NCBI GenBank assembly: GCA_016713245.1
Contig: JADJPM010000004.1
Location: 2,728,001-2,792,000 of the forward strand
From: Verrucomicrobiaceae bacterium
GTDB lineage: Bacteria; Verrucomicrobiota; Verrucomicrobiia; Verrucomicrobiales; Verrucomicrobiaceae
DNA: 64,000 nt
Direction: 5' to 3'
Under the pieces are notes generated by a model, which saw only the letters and a list, made by a program, of their open reading frames with translations, had not been told where the DNA came from and ran no database searches. The translations under genes were made by a program, and so were the position numbers. Shown here piece by piece: positions 42,513 through 51,136 of this stretch (position 1 is the first letter of the stretch; each line of letters opens with the position of its first letter).

Positions 42513-42532
42513 TTGGGGTGATGACCCCATGG
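42512..42532 (+). promoter_or_regulatory. Dyad element, copy 17 (upstream of Dps gene)
   Basis: ATTGGGGTGATGACCCCATGG, 34 bases before ATG 42567. It is one mismatch from the perfect palindrome GGGGTGATCACCCC. Confidence 0.7.
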
Positions 42533-42566
42533 CGTCAAAGTACGGCCAGCGCCTATCGCTCGGGCG

Positions 42567-43061
42567 ATGAAAACCAAACTCACCCACACGCGAAACAGCT
42601 TGCCGGAAAAAACTCGGCTCGAAATGTCCGCTTTGCTCCAGGACCGGCTGGCGGACTCCATCGACCTGATGATGCAGGCAAAGCAGGCACACTGGAATGT
42701 GAAGGGGCCAAACTTCATCGCCCTGCACGAGCTCTTCGACAAGGTTTACACGGAAACCGGCGAGCATGTGGACATCATGGCAGAGCGTATCGTTCAGCTC
42801 GGTGGAGTGGCACGAGGCACCGTGCGAGTTGCAGCGGAAAAATCCACGCTGCCGGAATACCCCATGGACATCTCCAGCGGCCGCAAACACGTCGCGGAGC
42901 TGGCCCACGCGATCGCTTTTTATGGCGAGCAGGTACGCAAAGCCATCGAAACGGCCAACCAGCTCAATGATGCCGATACGGCAGATATTTTCACCGAAGT
43001 CTCCCGCAGCGCCGACAGCAGCCTGTGGATCGTCGAGGCCCATGAACAAGCTGAACATTGA
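42567..43061 (+). CDS. dps: Dps-family ferritin-like DNA-protection protein
   Basis: 164 residues. The ferroxidase site ligands typical of Dps are present: His in QAKQAHWNVKGPNF, and Asp/Glu in LFDKVYTETGEHVDIMAER. Dps stores iron as a dodecamer and shields DNA during oxidative stress and starvation. It sits 7 bases before the alcohol dehydrogenase gene, so the two are probably one transcript driven from copy 17 of the dyad element. Confidence 0.9.
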   Translation: MKTKLTHTRNSLPEKTRLEMSALLQDRLADSIDLMMQAKQAHWNVKGPNFIALHELFDKVYTETGEHVDIMAERIVQLGGVARGTVRVAAEKSTLPEYPMDISSGRKHVAELAHAIAFYGEQVRKAIETANQLNDADTADIFTEVSRSADSSLWIVEAHEQAEH

Positions 43062-43068
43062 TCCCATT

Positions 43069-44109
43069 ATGAAAGCACTCGTCTATCACGGCCCCGGCTC
43101 CAAAAGCTTCGATGACATGCCAAAGCCCGCTTTACGCGACGCCACGGACGCCATCGTGCGCATCACCAAGACCACCATCTGCGGCACCGATCTGCACATC
43201 CTCAAAGGAGACGTGCCCAGCGTGACCGAAGGCCGCATCCTCGGCCATGAAGGCACCGGTGTCGTCGAGGAGATCGGCAGCAGCGTCACCCGCTTTCATG
43301 TGGGTGACCGCGTGATCATCTCCTGCATCACCGCCTGCGGAAAATGCGATTACTGCCGCCGCGGCATGTGCTCCCACTGCGAGCACGGCGGCTGGATTCT
43401 CGGCAATACTATCGACGGCACCCAGGCGGAGCATGTGCGCATTCCATGGGCGGATACGAGCCTGCACCCCATCCCGGCGAATGCCGATGAGGAGAGCATG
43501 GTCCTGCTCAGTGACATCCTGCCCACTGGCTACGAGTGCGGTGTGCTGAATGGCTGCGTGAAGCCCGGCGACACCGTCGCCATTGTCGGTGCAGGCCCCA
43601 TCGGCCTCGCGGCGCTGCTCACGGCCCGCTTTTATGCACCGGCGGAGATCATCATGATCGACCAGGACGAAAGTCGGCTCGACATCGCCAAAAAACTCGG
43701 TGCCACCATGCTCATCGACACCCGCGATGGCCGCGCGGTGGAGAAGGCTATGTCCATGACACTCGGCAAAGGCGTGGACGTCGCTATCGAGGCCGTCGGC
43801 GTGCCGCAGACGTTTGAGCTATGCCAGTCCATCATCGCCGCCGGTGGTCACATCGCCAACGTCGGCGTGCATGGTCAAAGCGTGCCGCTACATCTAGAGA
43901 CGCTGTGGTCGCGAAACATCACCATCACCACACGCCTCGTGGATGCCGTAACGACGCCACTGCTGCTCAAAACGGTGATCGCAGGTAAGCTGGAGCCGAA
44001 ACAGCTAATCACGCACCGTTTTGCCCTGCATGACGTGCTGGCGGCCTATGAGACCTTTGGCAACGCTGCCCGCGAGCATGCGCTGAAGGTGATCCTGAGC
44101 AACCGATGA
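43069..44109 (+). CDS. Zinc-dependent alcohol dehydrogenase
   Basis: 346 residues from ATG 43069. Catalytic zinc ligands lie in ICGTDLHILKG and GHEGTGVVEE, structural zinc in CGKCDYCRRGMCSHC (four Cys), and the Rossmann NAD(P) motif is VAIVGAGPIGLAALL. The overall family is medium-chain dehydrogenase, threonine- or alcohol-dehydrogenase-like. Its substrate is not evident. It follows the Dps gene with 7 bases between them. Confidence 0.85.
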   Translation: MKALVYHGPGSKSFDDMPKPALRDATDAIVRITKTTICGTDLHILKGDVPSVTEGRILGHEGTGVVEEIGSSVTRFHVGDRVIISCITACGKCDYCRRGMCSHCEHGGWILGNTIDGTQAEHVRIPWADTSLHPIPANADEESMVLLSDILPTGYECGVLNGCVKPGDTVAIVGAGPIGLAALLTARFYAPAEIIMIDQDESRLDIAKKLGATMLIDTRDGRAVEKAMSMTLGKGVDVAIEAVGVPQTFELCQSIIAAGGHIANVGVHGQSVPLHLETLWSRNITITTRLVDAVTTPLLLKTVIAGKLEPKQLITHRFALHDVLAAYETFGNAAREHALKVILSNR

Positions 44110-44164
44110 GCCTGGAGCATGCCCCCCACGGTGAGGCGTTCGTGAATGCACGAGGCTCACCACC

Positions 44165-45085
44165 ATGAAATCTCACTCAACCTCTCCTCCTCTGCTCTTG
44201 GTCACCGCTTTCGCCGCTCTCGGCCTCGCCTCGTGCGTCATGCCGGGGAGCTACGCTGATGGCAGCTACGGGAGCCGCGGCCGCTCCTCCTACAGCAGCG
44301 GCATCGGCATTTATAGCACCCTGCCTGTCGGCTACGCCGGAAACGCCTATTACCACGGCAACCGCTACCAGCAAGGCAACGGCTCCTACCTCAAAGCTTT
44401 TTCAGGCGACTACGCCCGACGTCGCTGGCGTCGATGGAGCATCGCGGCCAAGCGGATCAAAAAGGATGAAGCTCGCGGGGCTGAATGCTTATACTTTCGA
44501 GGTCAGGCGTCCCACGATGGACTCGACGATTTCATTTGGGGGCGCGTCGATGGAAACGCGCACAAGATCGGGTGTGATCTCGAGCGTGGTGAGTTGGCTT
44601 TCGAGCAGGCTGAGAGGCATGAAGTGCCCTTTTCGAGCTGCCATGCGTTCGGTGATGAGTTCGCGGGAACCATCCAAGAGAACAAAGACAATCTGGCTGG
44701 CATCGTCCTCACCGCGGAGACGGTCGCGATAGATAGCCTTGAGAGCCGAGCAGCCGACGATATGCACCGGTGTCTTACCACGCATGTCGAGAATGCGCTG
44801 GCGCAGCGTGGCATACCAAGGCCAGCGGTCTTCGTCCGTGAGCGGCGTGCCGGTGGACATCTTGGCTTTGTTCGCGGCGGGATGAAAATCATCTCCATCA
44901 TCAAAGGTGCCGCCCAGCCTTTGAGCGAGCTTTTGACCAATGACGGATTTCCCGCTGCCAGAGACGCCCATGAGAATGATGGTGGGAGGCATGATGACTC
45001 GGTGGTGGTGTCAGAGAGCAATCCAAGAATACCCCGTCCTATTCAAACAACTCGGGGTAGCAGCGATGGGCGTGCGTTTGCGTAA
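44165..45085 (+). CDS. Small lipoprotein with suspicious 3' extension
   Basis: The first 75 residues are convincing: signal with lipobox LASC (MKSHSTSPPLLLVTAFAALG), then a Gly/Ser/Tyr-rich segment (GSYGSRGRSSYSSGIGIYST) as in many small envelope lipoproteins. After SYLKAF the frame stays open for 230 more codons only because it is antisense to gluconokinase. The true product probably ends near 44480 in another frame, so a one-base defect near 44390 is suspected. Confidence 0.4.
   Translation: MKSHSTSPPLLLVTAFAALGLASCVMPGSYADGSYGSRGRSSYSSGIGIYSTLPVGYAGNAYYHGNRYQQGNGSYLKAFSGDYARRRWRRWSIAAKRIKKDEARGAECLYFRGQASHDGLDDFIWGRVDGNAHKIGCDLERGELAFEQAERHEVPFSSCHAFGDEFAGTIQENKDNLAGIVLTAETVAIDSLESRAADDMHRCLTTHVENALAQRGIPRPAVFVRERRAGGHLGFVRGGMKIISIIKGAAQPLSELLTNDGFPAARDAHENDGGRHDDSVVVSESNPRIPRPIQTTRGSSDGRAFA
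44489..44992 (-). CDS. gntK: Gluconokinase
   Basis: 167 residues. P-loop MGVSGSGKSVIG at residues 8-19, then the gluconate-kinase signature FDDGDDFHPAANKAKMSTGTPLTDEDRWPW (quoted in parts) and VGCSALKAIYRDRLRG. It phosphorylates gluconate to 6-phosphogluconate in the cytoplasm. It is about 46 bases from the ptsI gene on the same strand. Confidence 0.9.
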   Translation of the reverse strand: MPPTIILMGVSGSGKSVIGQKLAQRLGGTFDDGDDFHPAANKAKMSTGTPLTDEDRWPWYATLRQRILDMRGKTPVHIVGCSALKAIYRDRLRGEDDASQIVFVLLDGSRELITERMAARKGHFMPLSLLESQLTTLEITPDLVRVSIDAPPNEIVESIVGRLTSKV

Positions 45086-46805
45086 GTTCGAGAATCTCGC
45101 CGGGCAGGCTGCGCTTGAGCGCCTCAGCAGCCAAGGCCTGGCACTCAGGAACGTTGAGCTTGCGAATGGCATGCTTCACTCGAGCCACCTGGCCAGCGGC
45201 CACGCTGAGTTCGTTCAAACCCAAGCCGATCATGAGCGGCGTCAGCTCCAAGCTGGAGGCCATTTCACCGCAAATGCCGATGCGGATGCCCGCACGCCGG
45301 GCAGCCTGAACGGATAAATCAATCAATCGCAGCACCGCGGGATGCGTCGGCTGGTAAAGTCCGGCCACGCGATCATTCAGTCGATCCACGGCGAGGGTGT
45401 ATTGAATGAGGTCGTTCGTGCCGAGGCTAAAGAAATCCACCTCCGCAGCGATTTGATCGGCGGAAAGCGCCGCGCTGGGGATTTCGATCATGGCCCCTAC
45501 CTCGATCTCTTCCGGGATGGTGTGTCCTTCGCTTTCCAATTCCGCCGCGCATTCCGCCAGCAGGGCTTTGGCATCGAGCACTTCCTGCAGGCCGGAGACC
45601 ATCGGAAACATAATGCCCACTCGTCCATGCATCGCGGCACGGAGCAAGGCACGGAGCTGGGTGCGGAACATGTCCGGCTTGCCGAGAGAGAGGCGGATGC
45701 CGCGCCAACCAAGAAAGGGATTTGGCTCGGGTTCTTCAGCGAGGCGTTCGTCCACCTTATCACCACCCAGATCGAGGGTGCGGAAGACCACACGCTTCGG
45801 AGCGAGCGATTTGACAACGGTGGTGTAGGCCGTGGCGATTTCATCCTCCGTCGAATCCGGATTTTCGAGATGCAGCATCTCCGTGCGGAAAAGCCCCACT
45901 TCCTCCGCGCCGCTGTCATTGACGATTTGCGCCTCCTCCACGAATTCAGCGTTCGCTCCCACACAGATGACGCTCCCACAGGTCGTGATGGCCTCGCCGT
46001 GACGGTCCACTTGAAAGACGTCCTCACGTTTCTCAGCCTGTTCTTCACGGCTGCGGTAGCGGGCGAGCGTTTCAGGCGTGGGATTGACGATGAGATGACC
46101 TTCTTCGCCATCGAGAAAGACCGCATCACCGCTATGCAGCGTCTCGCAGATGCCATGCAGCTTCACCACCGCCGGGATGGCAAGCGATTTGGCAATGATC
46201 GCGGCATGCGAGACGGCGCTGCCGGTTTCCAGCGCAAAGCCGAGCACCTTCGAACGGTCTAGCTGCACCGTATCCGACGGCGTCAGGTCATGCGCCACGA
46301 TGATGACGGGCTCGTCAAACATCGGGGTTTCCAGCAGTTCACCACGCAGATGGCGCATCACACGCTGGGTGACGTCTTTGATGTCGAGGAAACGTTCCCG
46401 CAGGTAGGCATCCTGAAGCCCGCGGAGTTTCTCCATGTGCTTCGTCATCAGCCGGTAGTAGGCATAATCGACGCTGATGAGCTGCTCACGCACCGTCTTC
46501 TCCACCTGACGCAGGATGGAGCCATCCTGGATGATCAGCAGGTGCGTCTCAAAGATTTCACTCTCGGCGCTCCCTTCTTCAGCACCCATCTCACGGCGCA
46601 GAGCCTCGATCTCCTGCCGCGTCACATCCAGCGCCGCGTGCAGGCGCTTCATTTCATGATCTGCCGCCTCCGGGGCGATGCTATCCTCGTCCGGCTCGTC
46701 AAAGTGATCCTTCAAAACGTGGACCACCGCATGCGCTACACCCGCCGAGACGGCGGTTCCTATCAAAAGACGTTCTGGAGGGGTGGGCGGCGCAAGATCA
46801 GCCAT
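45039..46805 (-). CDS. ptsI: PTS enzyme I (phosphoenolpyruvate-protein phosphotransferase)
   Basis: 588 residues. Domain order is normal: N-terminal HPr-binding domain, phosphohistidine region GSAVSHAAIIAKSLAIPAVV with the active His near 199, then the PEP-binding TIM barrel (LGWRGIRLSLGKPDMFRTQLRALLRA in part, EVGAMIEIPSAAL, FFSLGTNDLIQYTLAVDR, GICGEMASS). It transfers phosphate from PEP to HPr. No HPr or EII genes are in view, so a regulatory PTS is possible. Confidence 0.9.
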   Translation of the reverse strand: MADLAPPTPPERLLIGTAVSAGVAHAVVHVLKDHFDEPDEDSIAPEAADHEMKRLHAALDVTRQEIEALRREMGAEEGSAESEIFETHLLIIQDGSILRQVEKTVREQLISVDYAYYRLMTKHMEKLRGLQDAYLRERFLDIKDVTQRVMRHLRGELLETPMFDEPVIIVAHDLTPSDTVQLDRSKVLGFALETGSAVSHAAIIAKSLAIPAVVKLHGICETLHSGDAVFLDGEEGHLIVNPTPETLARYRSREEQAEKREDVFQVDRHGEAITTCGSVICVGANAEFVEEAQIVNDSGAEEVGLFRTEMLHLENPDSTEDEIATAYTTVVKSLAPKRVVFRTLDLGGDKVDERLAEEPEPNPFLGWRGIRLSLGKPDMFRTQLRALLRAAMHGRVGIMFPMVSGLQEVLDAKALLAECAAELESEGHTIPEEIEVGAMIEIPSAALSADQIAAEVDFFSLGTNDLIQYTLAVDRLNDRVAGLYQPTHPAVLRLIDLSVQAARRAGIRIGICGEMASSLELTPLMIGLGLNELSVAAGQVARVKHAIRKLNVPECQALAAEALKRSLPGEILELTQTHAHRCYPELFE

Positions 46806-46894
46806 TCGTAACTATCTTTCACGCAGGCCACGGGCTTTGGCAATAGATGACTTTCGGGGAGAGCCTCCCCTCCCCTAGCCAGCCTCACGATGGA

Positions 46895-47518
46895 CTACTT
46901 CAGTTCCTGGATGCGCAGGTTACGGAATTTGTAGGTGGCACCTTTTTCGCCGTGATGCTGAATGGCGATGACGCCGCTGGCATCCATGCCGTCCTCGACA
47001 TCGGTGGTAAGGACGCCGTTGACGAAGATTTTGAGGCTCTTGCCACGGCATTCGATGCGGTAGTTGTTCCAGTCGTTGCGCTTGAAGGCATCGCCAGCAC
47101 GGGCGCGGAAGGCTTCTTCGCTTTCCTTGTTGCCTTTGATGGGACTGATGAACCACATGCGGCGGCCTTCATCGTAGAGTCCGCCGGACCATTTGCGGTT
47201 CGCATCGCCATCGACCTCGGCCTGATAACCGAAGACCTTGTTCTTCTCCACATGAGCACGGAACATGAAGCCGCTGTTCGCCTTGCCTTCGGGCAGCTTG
47301 ATCTCTCCTTCGAAGATGAAGTCGCCGTAGGTCTTTTCGGTGACGACGAAGAATTTCTTTTCGCCGGTGAGATGAATTTCACCGTCCACGATGTCGATCT
47401 TTCCCCATTCATAGGCGTTCTTCCAACCGGTGAGCGTCTTGCCGTCAAAAAGCGGCGTGAAGTCAGCAGCGAAGGCAGACAGGGCAGAGAGAGCGAGGGT
47501 GGCGAGGAGGGTTTTCAT
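46895..47518 (-). CDS. DUF1080 family secreted protein (3-keto-disaccharide hydrolase-like)
   Basis: 207 residues with a signal peptide (MKTLLATLALSALSAFAA) and the DUF1080 concanavalin-like core: FTPLFDGKTLTGWKNA, GEIKLPEGKANSGFMFRAH and FVNGVLTTDVEDGMDASGVIAIQHHG (in part). The family is abundant in Verrucomicrobia and Planctomycetes and includes 3-keto-glucoside hydrolases. The short 7-base tandem repeat just upstream may affect its expression. Confidence 0.8.
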   Translation of the reverse strand: MKTLLATLALSALSAFAADFTPLFDGKTLTGWKNAYEWGKIDIVDGEIHLTGEKKFFVVTEKTYGDFIFEGEIKLPEGKANSGFMFRAHVEKNKVFGYQAEVDGDANRKWSGGLYDEGRRMWFISPIKGNKESEEAFRARAGDAFKRNDWNNYRIECRGKSLKIFVNGVLTTDVEDGMDASGVIAIQHHGEKGATYKFRNLRIQELK

Positions 47519-47556
47519 GGGAGATGGGAGATGGGAGATGGGAGATGGGAGATGAG
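47518..47556. repeat. GGGAGAT tandem repeat
   Basis: About five copies of the heptamer GGGAGAT lie between the DUF1080 start codon and the stop of the dehydrogenase gene. Read on the minus strand (ATCTCCC) they occupy the 5' leader of the DUF1080 gene. Length variation here could alter the spacing of its upstream region. Confidence 0.7.
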
Positions 47557-47559
47557 GGA

Positions 47560-48516
47560 TCAGGGATTGACGACATTGACGGGCAGGCCGGAGAGAAAGG
47601 CTTTCACGTTGGCGGCGCAGGTGGCGATAAGGCGGACGCGGGCTTCTCGGCTGGCCCAGGCGACATGCGGGGTAACGAGGCAGTTTTTGGCCCGAAGAAG
47701 CGGATTCCCCTGTTTGGGAGGTTCGACGCTCAGCACATCGACTCCGGCTCCGGCAATAGTTCCGGCCTTCAAAGCGTCGGCGAGAGCCTGGTCGTCGATC
47801 AAAGGTCCACGGCCGGTGTTGATGAGCAGCGCCGTCTTTTTCATGAGGCCCAGCGTGCGTTCATTCACGAGGTGCTTCGTGGCATCCGTGAGCGGGCAGT
47901 GGAGAGAGATGACATCAGCCTCGCGGAAAATGGTATCGGTGTCCGCCGCCTCCATGCCTGCGGGAGGTCCGGCGCCCCAGTTTCGCTTCGAGGCGAGGAT
48001 CTTCATGCCAAAGGCCTGACCAATGCGAGCCACGGCAGCACCGATTTCGCCATAGCCGATGATGCCTAGCGTGCGACCCGCCAGTTCAATGATGGGCTTG
48101 TCATAGTAGCAGAAATCCAGGCAGTTCTGCCAGCCACCGGCGGCCACGCTTTGCGCCGAGGCCCCCACGTTGTTCGCGAGCTCCAAAATGAGCGCAAAGA
48201 CATGCTGCGCCACGGCAGGCGTGCCGTAGCCCGGCACGTTGGTGACGATGATGCCGCGTTCCTTGGCTGCCACGGTATCCACAATATTGAAGCCGGTGGC
48301 GATGACGCCGATGTATTTCAGGTCGGGCAGCGACTCGATGATCTCCCGCGTCATCGGCGCCTTGTTGGTGATGACGATGGGCGCTCCGGCGCAGCGGGCC
48401 GCCGTTTCCGCCACGGGCGTGCGCGGGTGCATCTCGCAGGGAGCGATGGATTCAAAGGGAGCCCACGAGACGTCGCCAGGATTGGCGGTGTAGGCATCGA
48501 GCATGACGATTTTCAT
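47560..48516 (-). CDS. D-isomer-specific 2-hydroxyacid dehydrogenase
   Basis: 318 residues. The catalytic-domain fold and NAD site are evident: TLGIIGYGEIGAAVARIGQAFGMKIL, LHCPLTDATKHLVNERTLGLMKK, TALLINTGRGPLIDDQALADAL with the catalytic Arg/Glu/His context (GVDVLSVEPP, NCLVTPHVAWAS). It resembles glycerate/hydroxypyruvate reductases (HprA-like). The substrate is inferred from the family. Confidence 0.85.
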   Translation of the reverse strand: MKIVMLDAYTANPGDVSWAPFESIAPCEMHPRTPVAETAARCAGAPIVITNKAPMTREIIESLPDLKYIGVIATGFNIVDTVAAKERGIIVTNVPGYGTPAVAQHVFALILELANNVGASAQSVAAGGWQNCLDFCYYDKPIIELAGRTLGIIGYGEIGAAVARIGQAFGMKILASKRNWGAGPPAGMEAADTDTIFREADVISLHCPLTDATKHLVNERTLGLMKKTALLINTGRGPLIDDQALADALKAGTIAGAGVDVLSVEPPKQGNPLLRAKNCLVTPHVAWASREARVRLIATCAANVKAFLSGLPVNVVNP

Positions 48517-48522
48517 AGGATA

Positions 48523-49320
48523 TTAAACGGCGATGGGAGCTTTGATGGCGGGATGAGGGTCGTAGCCTTCGAGGGTGAAGTCTTCAAACTTGAAGGCATC
48601 CAGGTGCTTCACCTCAGGATTCATCTTCATCACCGGCAGCGGTCGGGGTTCACGCGAGAGCTGCTCACGGGCCTGATCGAGGTGGTTGGAGTAAAGATGC
48701 AGGTCGCCAAAGGTATGAACAAACTCGCCGGGCTTCAAATCGCAGACCTGGGCCACCATCATGGTGAGCAGCGCATAGCTGGCGATGTTGAAAGGCACCC
48801 CGAGAAAGAGGTCCGCGCTGCGCTGGTAGAGCTGGCAGCTCAGGTGGCCTTTATCGACGAAGAACTGAAACAGGCAGTGGCAGGGTGGCAGCGCCATCTC
48901 GTCGATGCGAGCCACATTCCAGGCGCTGACGATGTGTCGGCGGCTGTAGGGGTTCTTTTTCAGCGACTCGACGACATCGGAGATCTGGTCATGCGGGCTG
49001 GCATCATCGGCTCCCTGCCAGCGACGCCACTGGGCACCATAGACGGGACCCAGGTCTCCCTTTTCATCCGCCCACTCGTCCCAGATGGTCACCTTGTTGT
49101 CCTGGAGGTATTTGACGTTGGTGTCCCCTTTGATGAACCACAGCAGTTCATGGATGATGGAGCGCAGGTGAAGCTTCTTGGTCGTGACGACAGGGAAATG
49201 CGTGCGCAGGTCGTAGCGGCTCTGCTCGCCAAAAACCGAATACGCCCCGGTGCCCGTGCGGTCCTCCCGGTAGGAGCCGTGTTCGAGCACTTTGCGGAGC
49301 AGGCGGTGGTATTCTTCCAT
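48523..49320 (-). CDS. thyA: Thymidylate synthase
   Basis: About 265 residues from ATG 49320 (MEEYHRLLRKVLEHG), which aligns with the usual ThyA start; two further in-frame ATGs lie upstream (49332, 49344). Catalytic Cys in ALPPCHCLFQFF and the folate/dUMP motif QLYQRSADLFLGVPFNIASYALL are intact. It makes dTMP from dUMP using methylene-tetrahydrofolate. Confidence 0.95.
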   Translation of the reverse strand: MEEYHRLLRKVLEHGSYREDRTGTGAYSVFGEQSRYDLRTHFPVVTTKKLHLRSIIHELLWFIKGDTNVKYLQDNKVTIWDEWADEKGDLGPVYGAQWRRWQGADDASPHDQISDVVESLKKNPYSRRHIVSAWNVARIDEMALPPCHCLFQFFVDKGHLSCQLYQRSADLFLGVPFNIASYALLTMMVAQVCDLKPGEFVHTFGDLHLYSNHLDQAREQLSREPRPLPVMKMNPEVKHLDAFKFEDFTLEGYDPHPAIKAPIAV

Positions 49321-49374
49321 CCGACCTGTCATAGCGGGCCACACGCCGGATGCAAACGGCCACGCGGTCTTCGC

Positions 49375-50499
49375 TCAAGACTGCATTTCGAGGCGCTCGC
49401 GGAGCGATTTGGCCCGTGACTCGTTCGAGACGACGGGCGGCGTCCGATGCAGCTCGGATGCCTCCACGTTCGAGAGGTAGCGAAACGAGGCACGGTAGGC
49501 CGCGATGCCCGCCAAGATATAGGCGGCGAGGTTCTTCGGGCTGATGAGACGCAGCAAAAAGCCCATCAAATGCATCTCGGGCGTCGGTTTGGCCGCCTCG
49601 GCGAGGATTTCATCGCGGGTGCGGAGGTCTTCATTCCGTTTCGCATCGAGGATGTTAAAGGGATCATCCTCCGCCAGCTTGCGCCGTCCGATCTTATCCA
49701 TCTCCGCCGCCTCAGCCGCGATGAGGGCGGCCCGTTGCGCATTCTCCCGCTTCGTCTCCTCGATCATCGCTTTTTCCTCGGCGGATAGCTCCACCGCCTC
49801 GTGGGTGTAGAGCTGCCCATGGACCATGTACATGTAGCTTTCGTAGCCCGTGGTGCCCACGACGCCCAAAACCATCGCGATGACCGCCAGCACGCCAAAT
49901 CGCCGCTCCACGCCGCGCCCGGTCAGCCGAATGATCCACCCCACGACAAAGCCGACGGCGATGATCAGGAAAAAATAGGCCCGCCAACTCGTCATCGAGG
50001 TGAGGCTGAAACCGATGGCACTCACGACCAGCCCAAAGACCGCCCCGACGATGGCCAATGGAAAGCTCTGCTTGCGGCGAAATTCCTCATAGCGCTCCTG
50101 CGTGCGCCGCCAGTTGTCCTCCATGAGCATTTGAGCGCGGCGTTTCTTCTTCTCCGCCTCGCTAAAGCCCTCCATCTCTTCCCTTTGGCCCGCCTCACGC
50201 TGGGCGGCAGCCGCCTCCTGCGGCAGGCTCAGCGTGAGACTCAGGCTACCGATGGAAATCACATCCCCGTCGTTTACCAGCGTGCCCGTCACGGGCGCTC
50301 CATTCACCCGCAGAAACGCCGCCGAATCGAGCTTATGCAGCTCCAGCCCATGCGGAGAAGGTCGCAGCTCGCAGTGCCTCGCCGTCACCCCTTCGACGCC
50401 TACCAGCGGAATATCACACTGCGGATCTGTGCCCACCACCGCGGGACGCGGAGGCAGCTCGCAGCAGTGGCCGCTGGGCGCATATAGATAGGCAGGCAT
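49375..50499 (-). CDS. FHA-domain membrane protein
   Basis: 374 residues. An N-terminal FHA domain (residues 15-90; GTDPQCDIPL, VTARHCELRP, VNGAPVTGTLVNDGDVISIG) binds phosphothreonine. A charged linker (GFSEAEKKKRRAQMLMEDNWRRTQERYEEF in part) precedes three membrane segments (FPLAIVGAVFGLVVSAIGF, AYFFLIIAVGFVVGWII, FGVLAVIAMVLGVVGTTG) and a C-terminal helical part. Its kinase partner is not in view. Confidence 0.75.
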   Translation of the reverse strand: MPAYLYAPSGHCCELPPRPAVVGTDPQCDIPLVGVEGVTARHCELRPSPHGLELHKLDSAAFLRVNGAPVTGTLVNDGDVISIGSLSLTLSLPQEAAAAQREAGQREEMEGFSEAEKKKRRAQMLMEDNWRRTQERYEEFRRKQSFPLAIVGAVFGLVVSAIGFSLTSMTSWRAYFFLIIAVGFVVGWIIRLTGRGVERRFGVLAVIAMVLGVVGTTGYESYMYMVHGQLYTHEAVELSAEEKAMIEETKRENAQRAALIAAEAAEMDKIGRRKLAEDDPFNILDAKRNEDLRTRDEILAEAAKPTPEMHLMGFLLRLISPKNLAAYILAGIAAYRASFRYLSNVEASELHRTPPVVSNESRAKSLRERLEMQS

Positions 50500-50560
50500 G
50501 CTCAGAAATTACGGCCCTGAATTCATCCTGACAAGACGCGGACGCAAAAAATGCCCCGTC

Positions 50561-50645
50561 CGTGATGCAGACACTCCTGTCTGCACGAGCGTCCCTCGGC
50601 AAACGAAGGGAGGCAGGACAGACAAGAGTGTCTGTCTCACCCTTT
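50561..50645. repeat. Inverted repeat (dispersed family)
   Basis: GCAGACACTCCTGTCTGC and the facing GACAGACAAGAGTGTCTGTC lie 50 bases apart between the FHA and RF-1-domain genes. The arms are near-complementary, so a long hairpin can form. No gene lies in 50500-50722. Confidence 0.6.
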
Positions 50646-50722
50646 ACAAGGCGCAACACCTCTCTGCGGCGGCCACCCCATTCCCTGTTCGACATTCCGG
50701 CAACCGCATTCATCCTCCGCCC

Positions 50723-51127
50723 ATGGCCGAACTTTCCGATGACAGCGCTCTGCGCACCCGCATGCAGCGTCTCCACATCCAGGAGGAGGATTTGGAAGAG
50801 ACCTTCATTCGCGGCACCGGCGCAGGCGGACAGAAAATCAACAAAACCTCCTCCACCGTCGTGCTGCGTCACCTCCCCAGCGGCGTGGAGATCCGCTGCC
50901 AGCGGGAGCGCTCCCAAGCGCAAAATCGCCATGTCGCCCGGGTGGAACTCTGTGATCGCCTGGAGGCTCAGCGAGCCGCCGCGAAGCTCGACGAGCAAAA
51001 CGAAAAGGAAAAAGCCCGCCGCCAAAACCGTCCGCGACCTCGCTCCTTGAAGAAAAAGCTCGTCAAATCCAAGCGCCATCGCGCCGGCATCAAACAGAAC
51101 CGTGGCCGACCTGGCGGCGAGGACTGA
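50723..51127 (+). CDS. RF-1-domain peptidyl-tRNA hydrolase-type protein (ArfB/PrfH-like)
   Basis: 134 residues from ATG 50723. The peptidyl-tRNA hydrolysis loop GTGAGGQKINKTSSTVVLRH contains the catalytic GGQ near residue 35. The stop-codon-recognition domains of RF1/RF2 are absent. A long Arg/Lys-rich tail (KARRQNRPRPRSLKKKLVKSKRHRAGIKQ in part) matches ribosome-rescue factors that enter the empty mRNA channel. Confidence 0.85.
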   Translation: MAELSDDSALRTRMQRLHIQEEDLEETFIRGTGAGGQKINKTSSTVVLRHLPSGVEIRCQRERSQAQNRHVARVELCDRLEAQRAAAKLDEQNEKEKARRQNRPRPRSLKKKLVKSKRHRAGIKQNRGRPGGED

Positions 51128-51136
51128 GATTCGCCC

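Noticed and set aside
44480..45085. 3' half of the lipoprotein frame at 44165
   Set aside because: It is antisense to gluconokinase and partly to ptsI upstream sequence; composition changes sharply after residue 75.
46840..46885. GGGGAGG/CCTCCCC hairpin after the DUF1080 gene as a terminator
   Set aside because: Short stem with no T-run on the minus strand.
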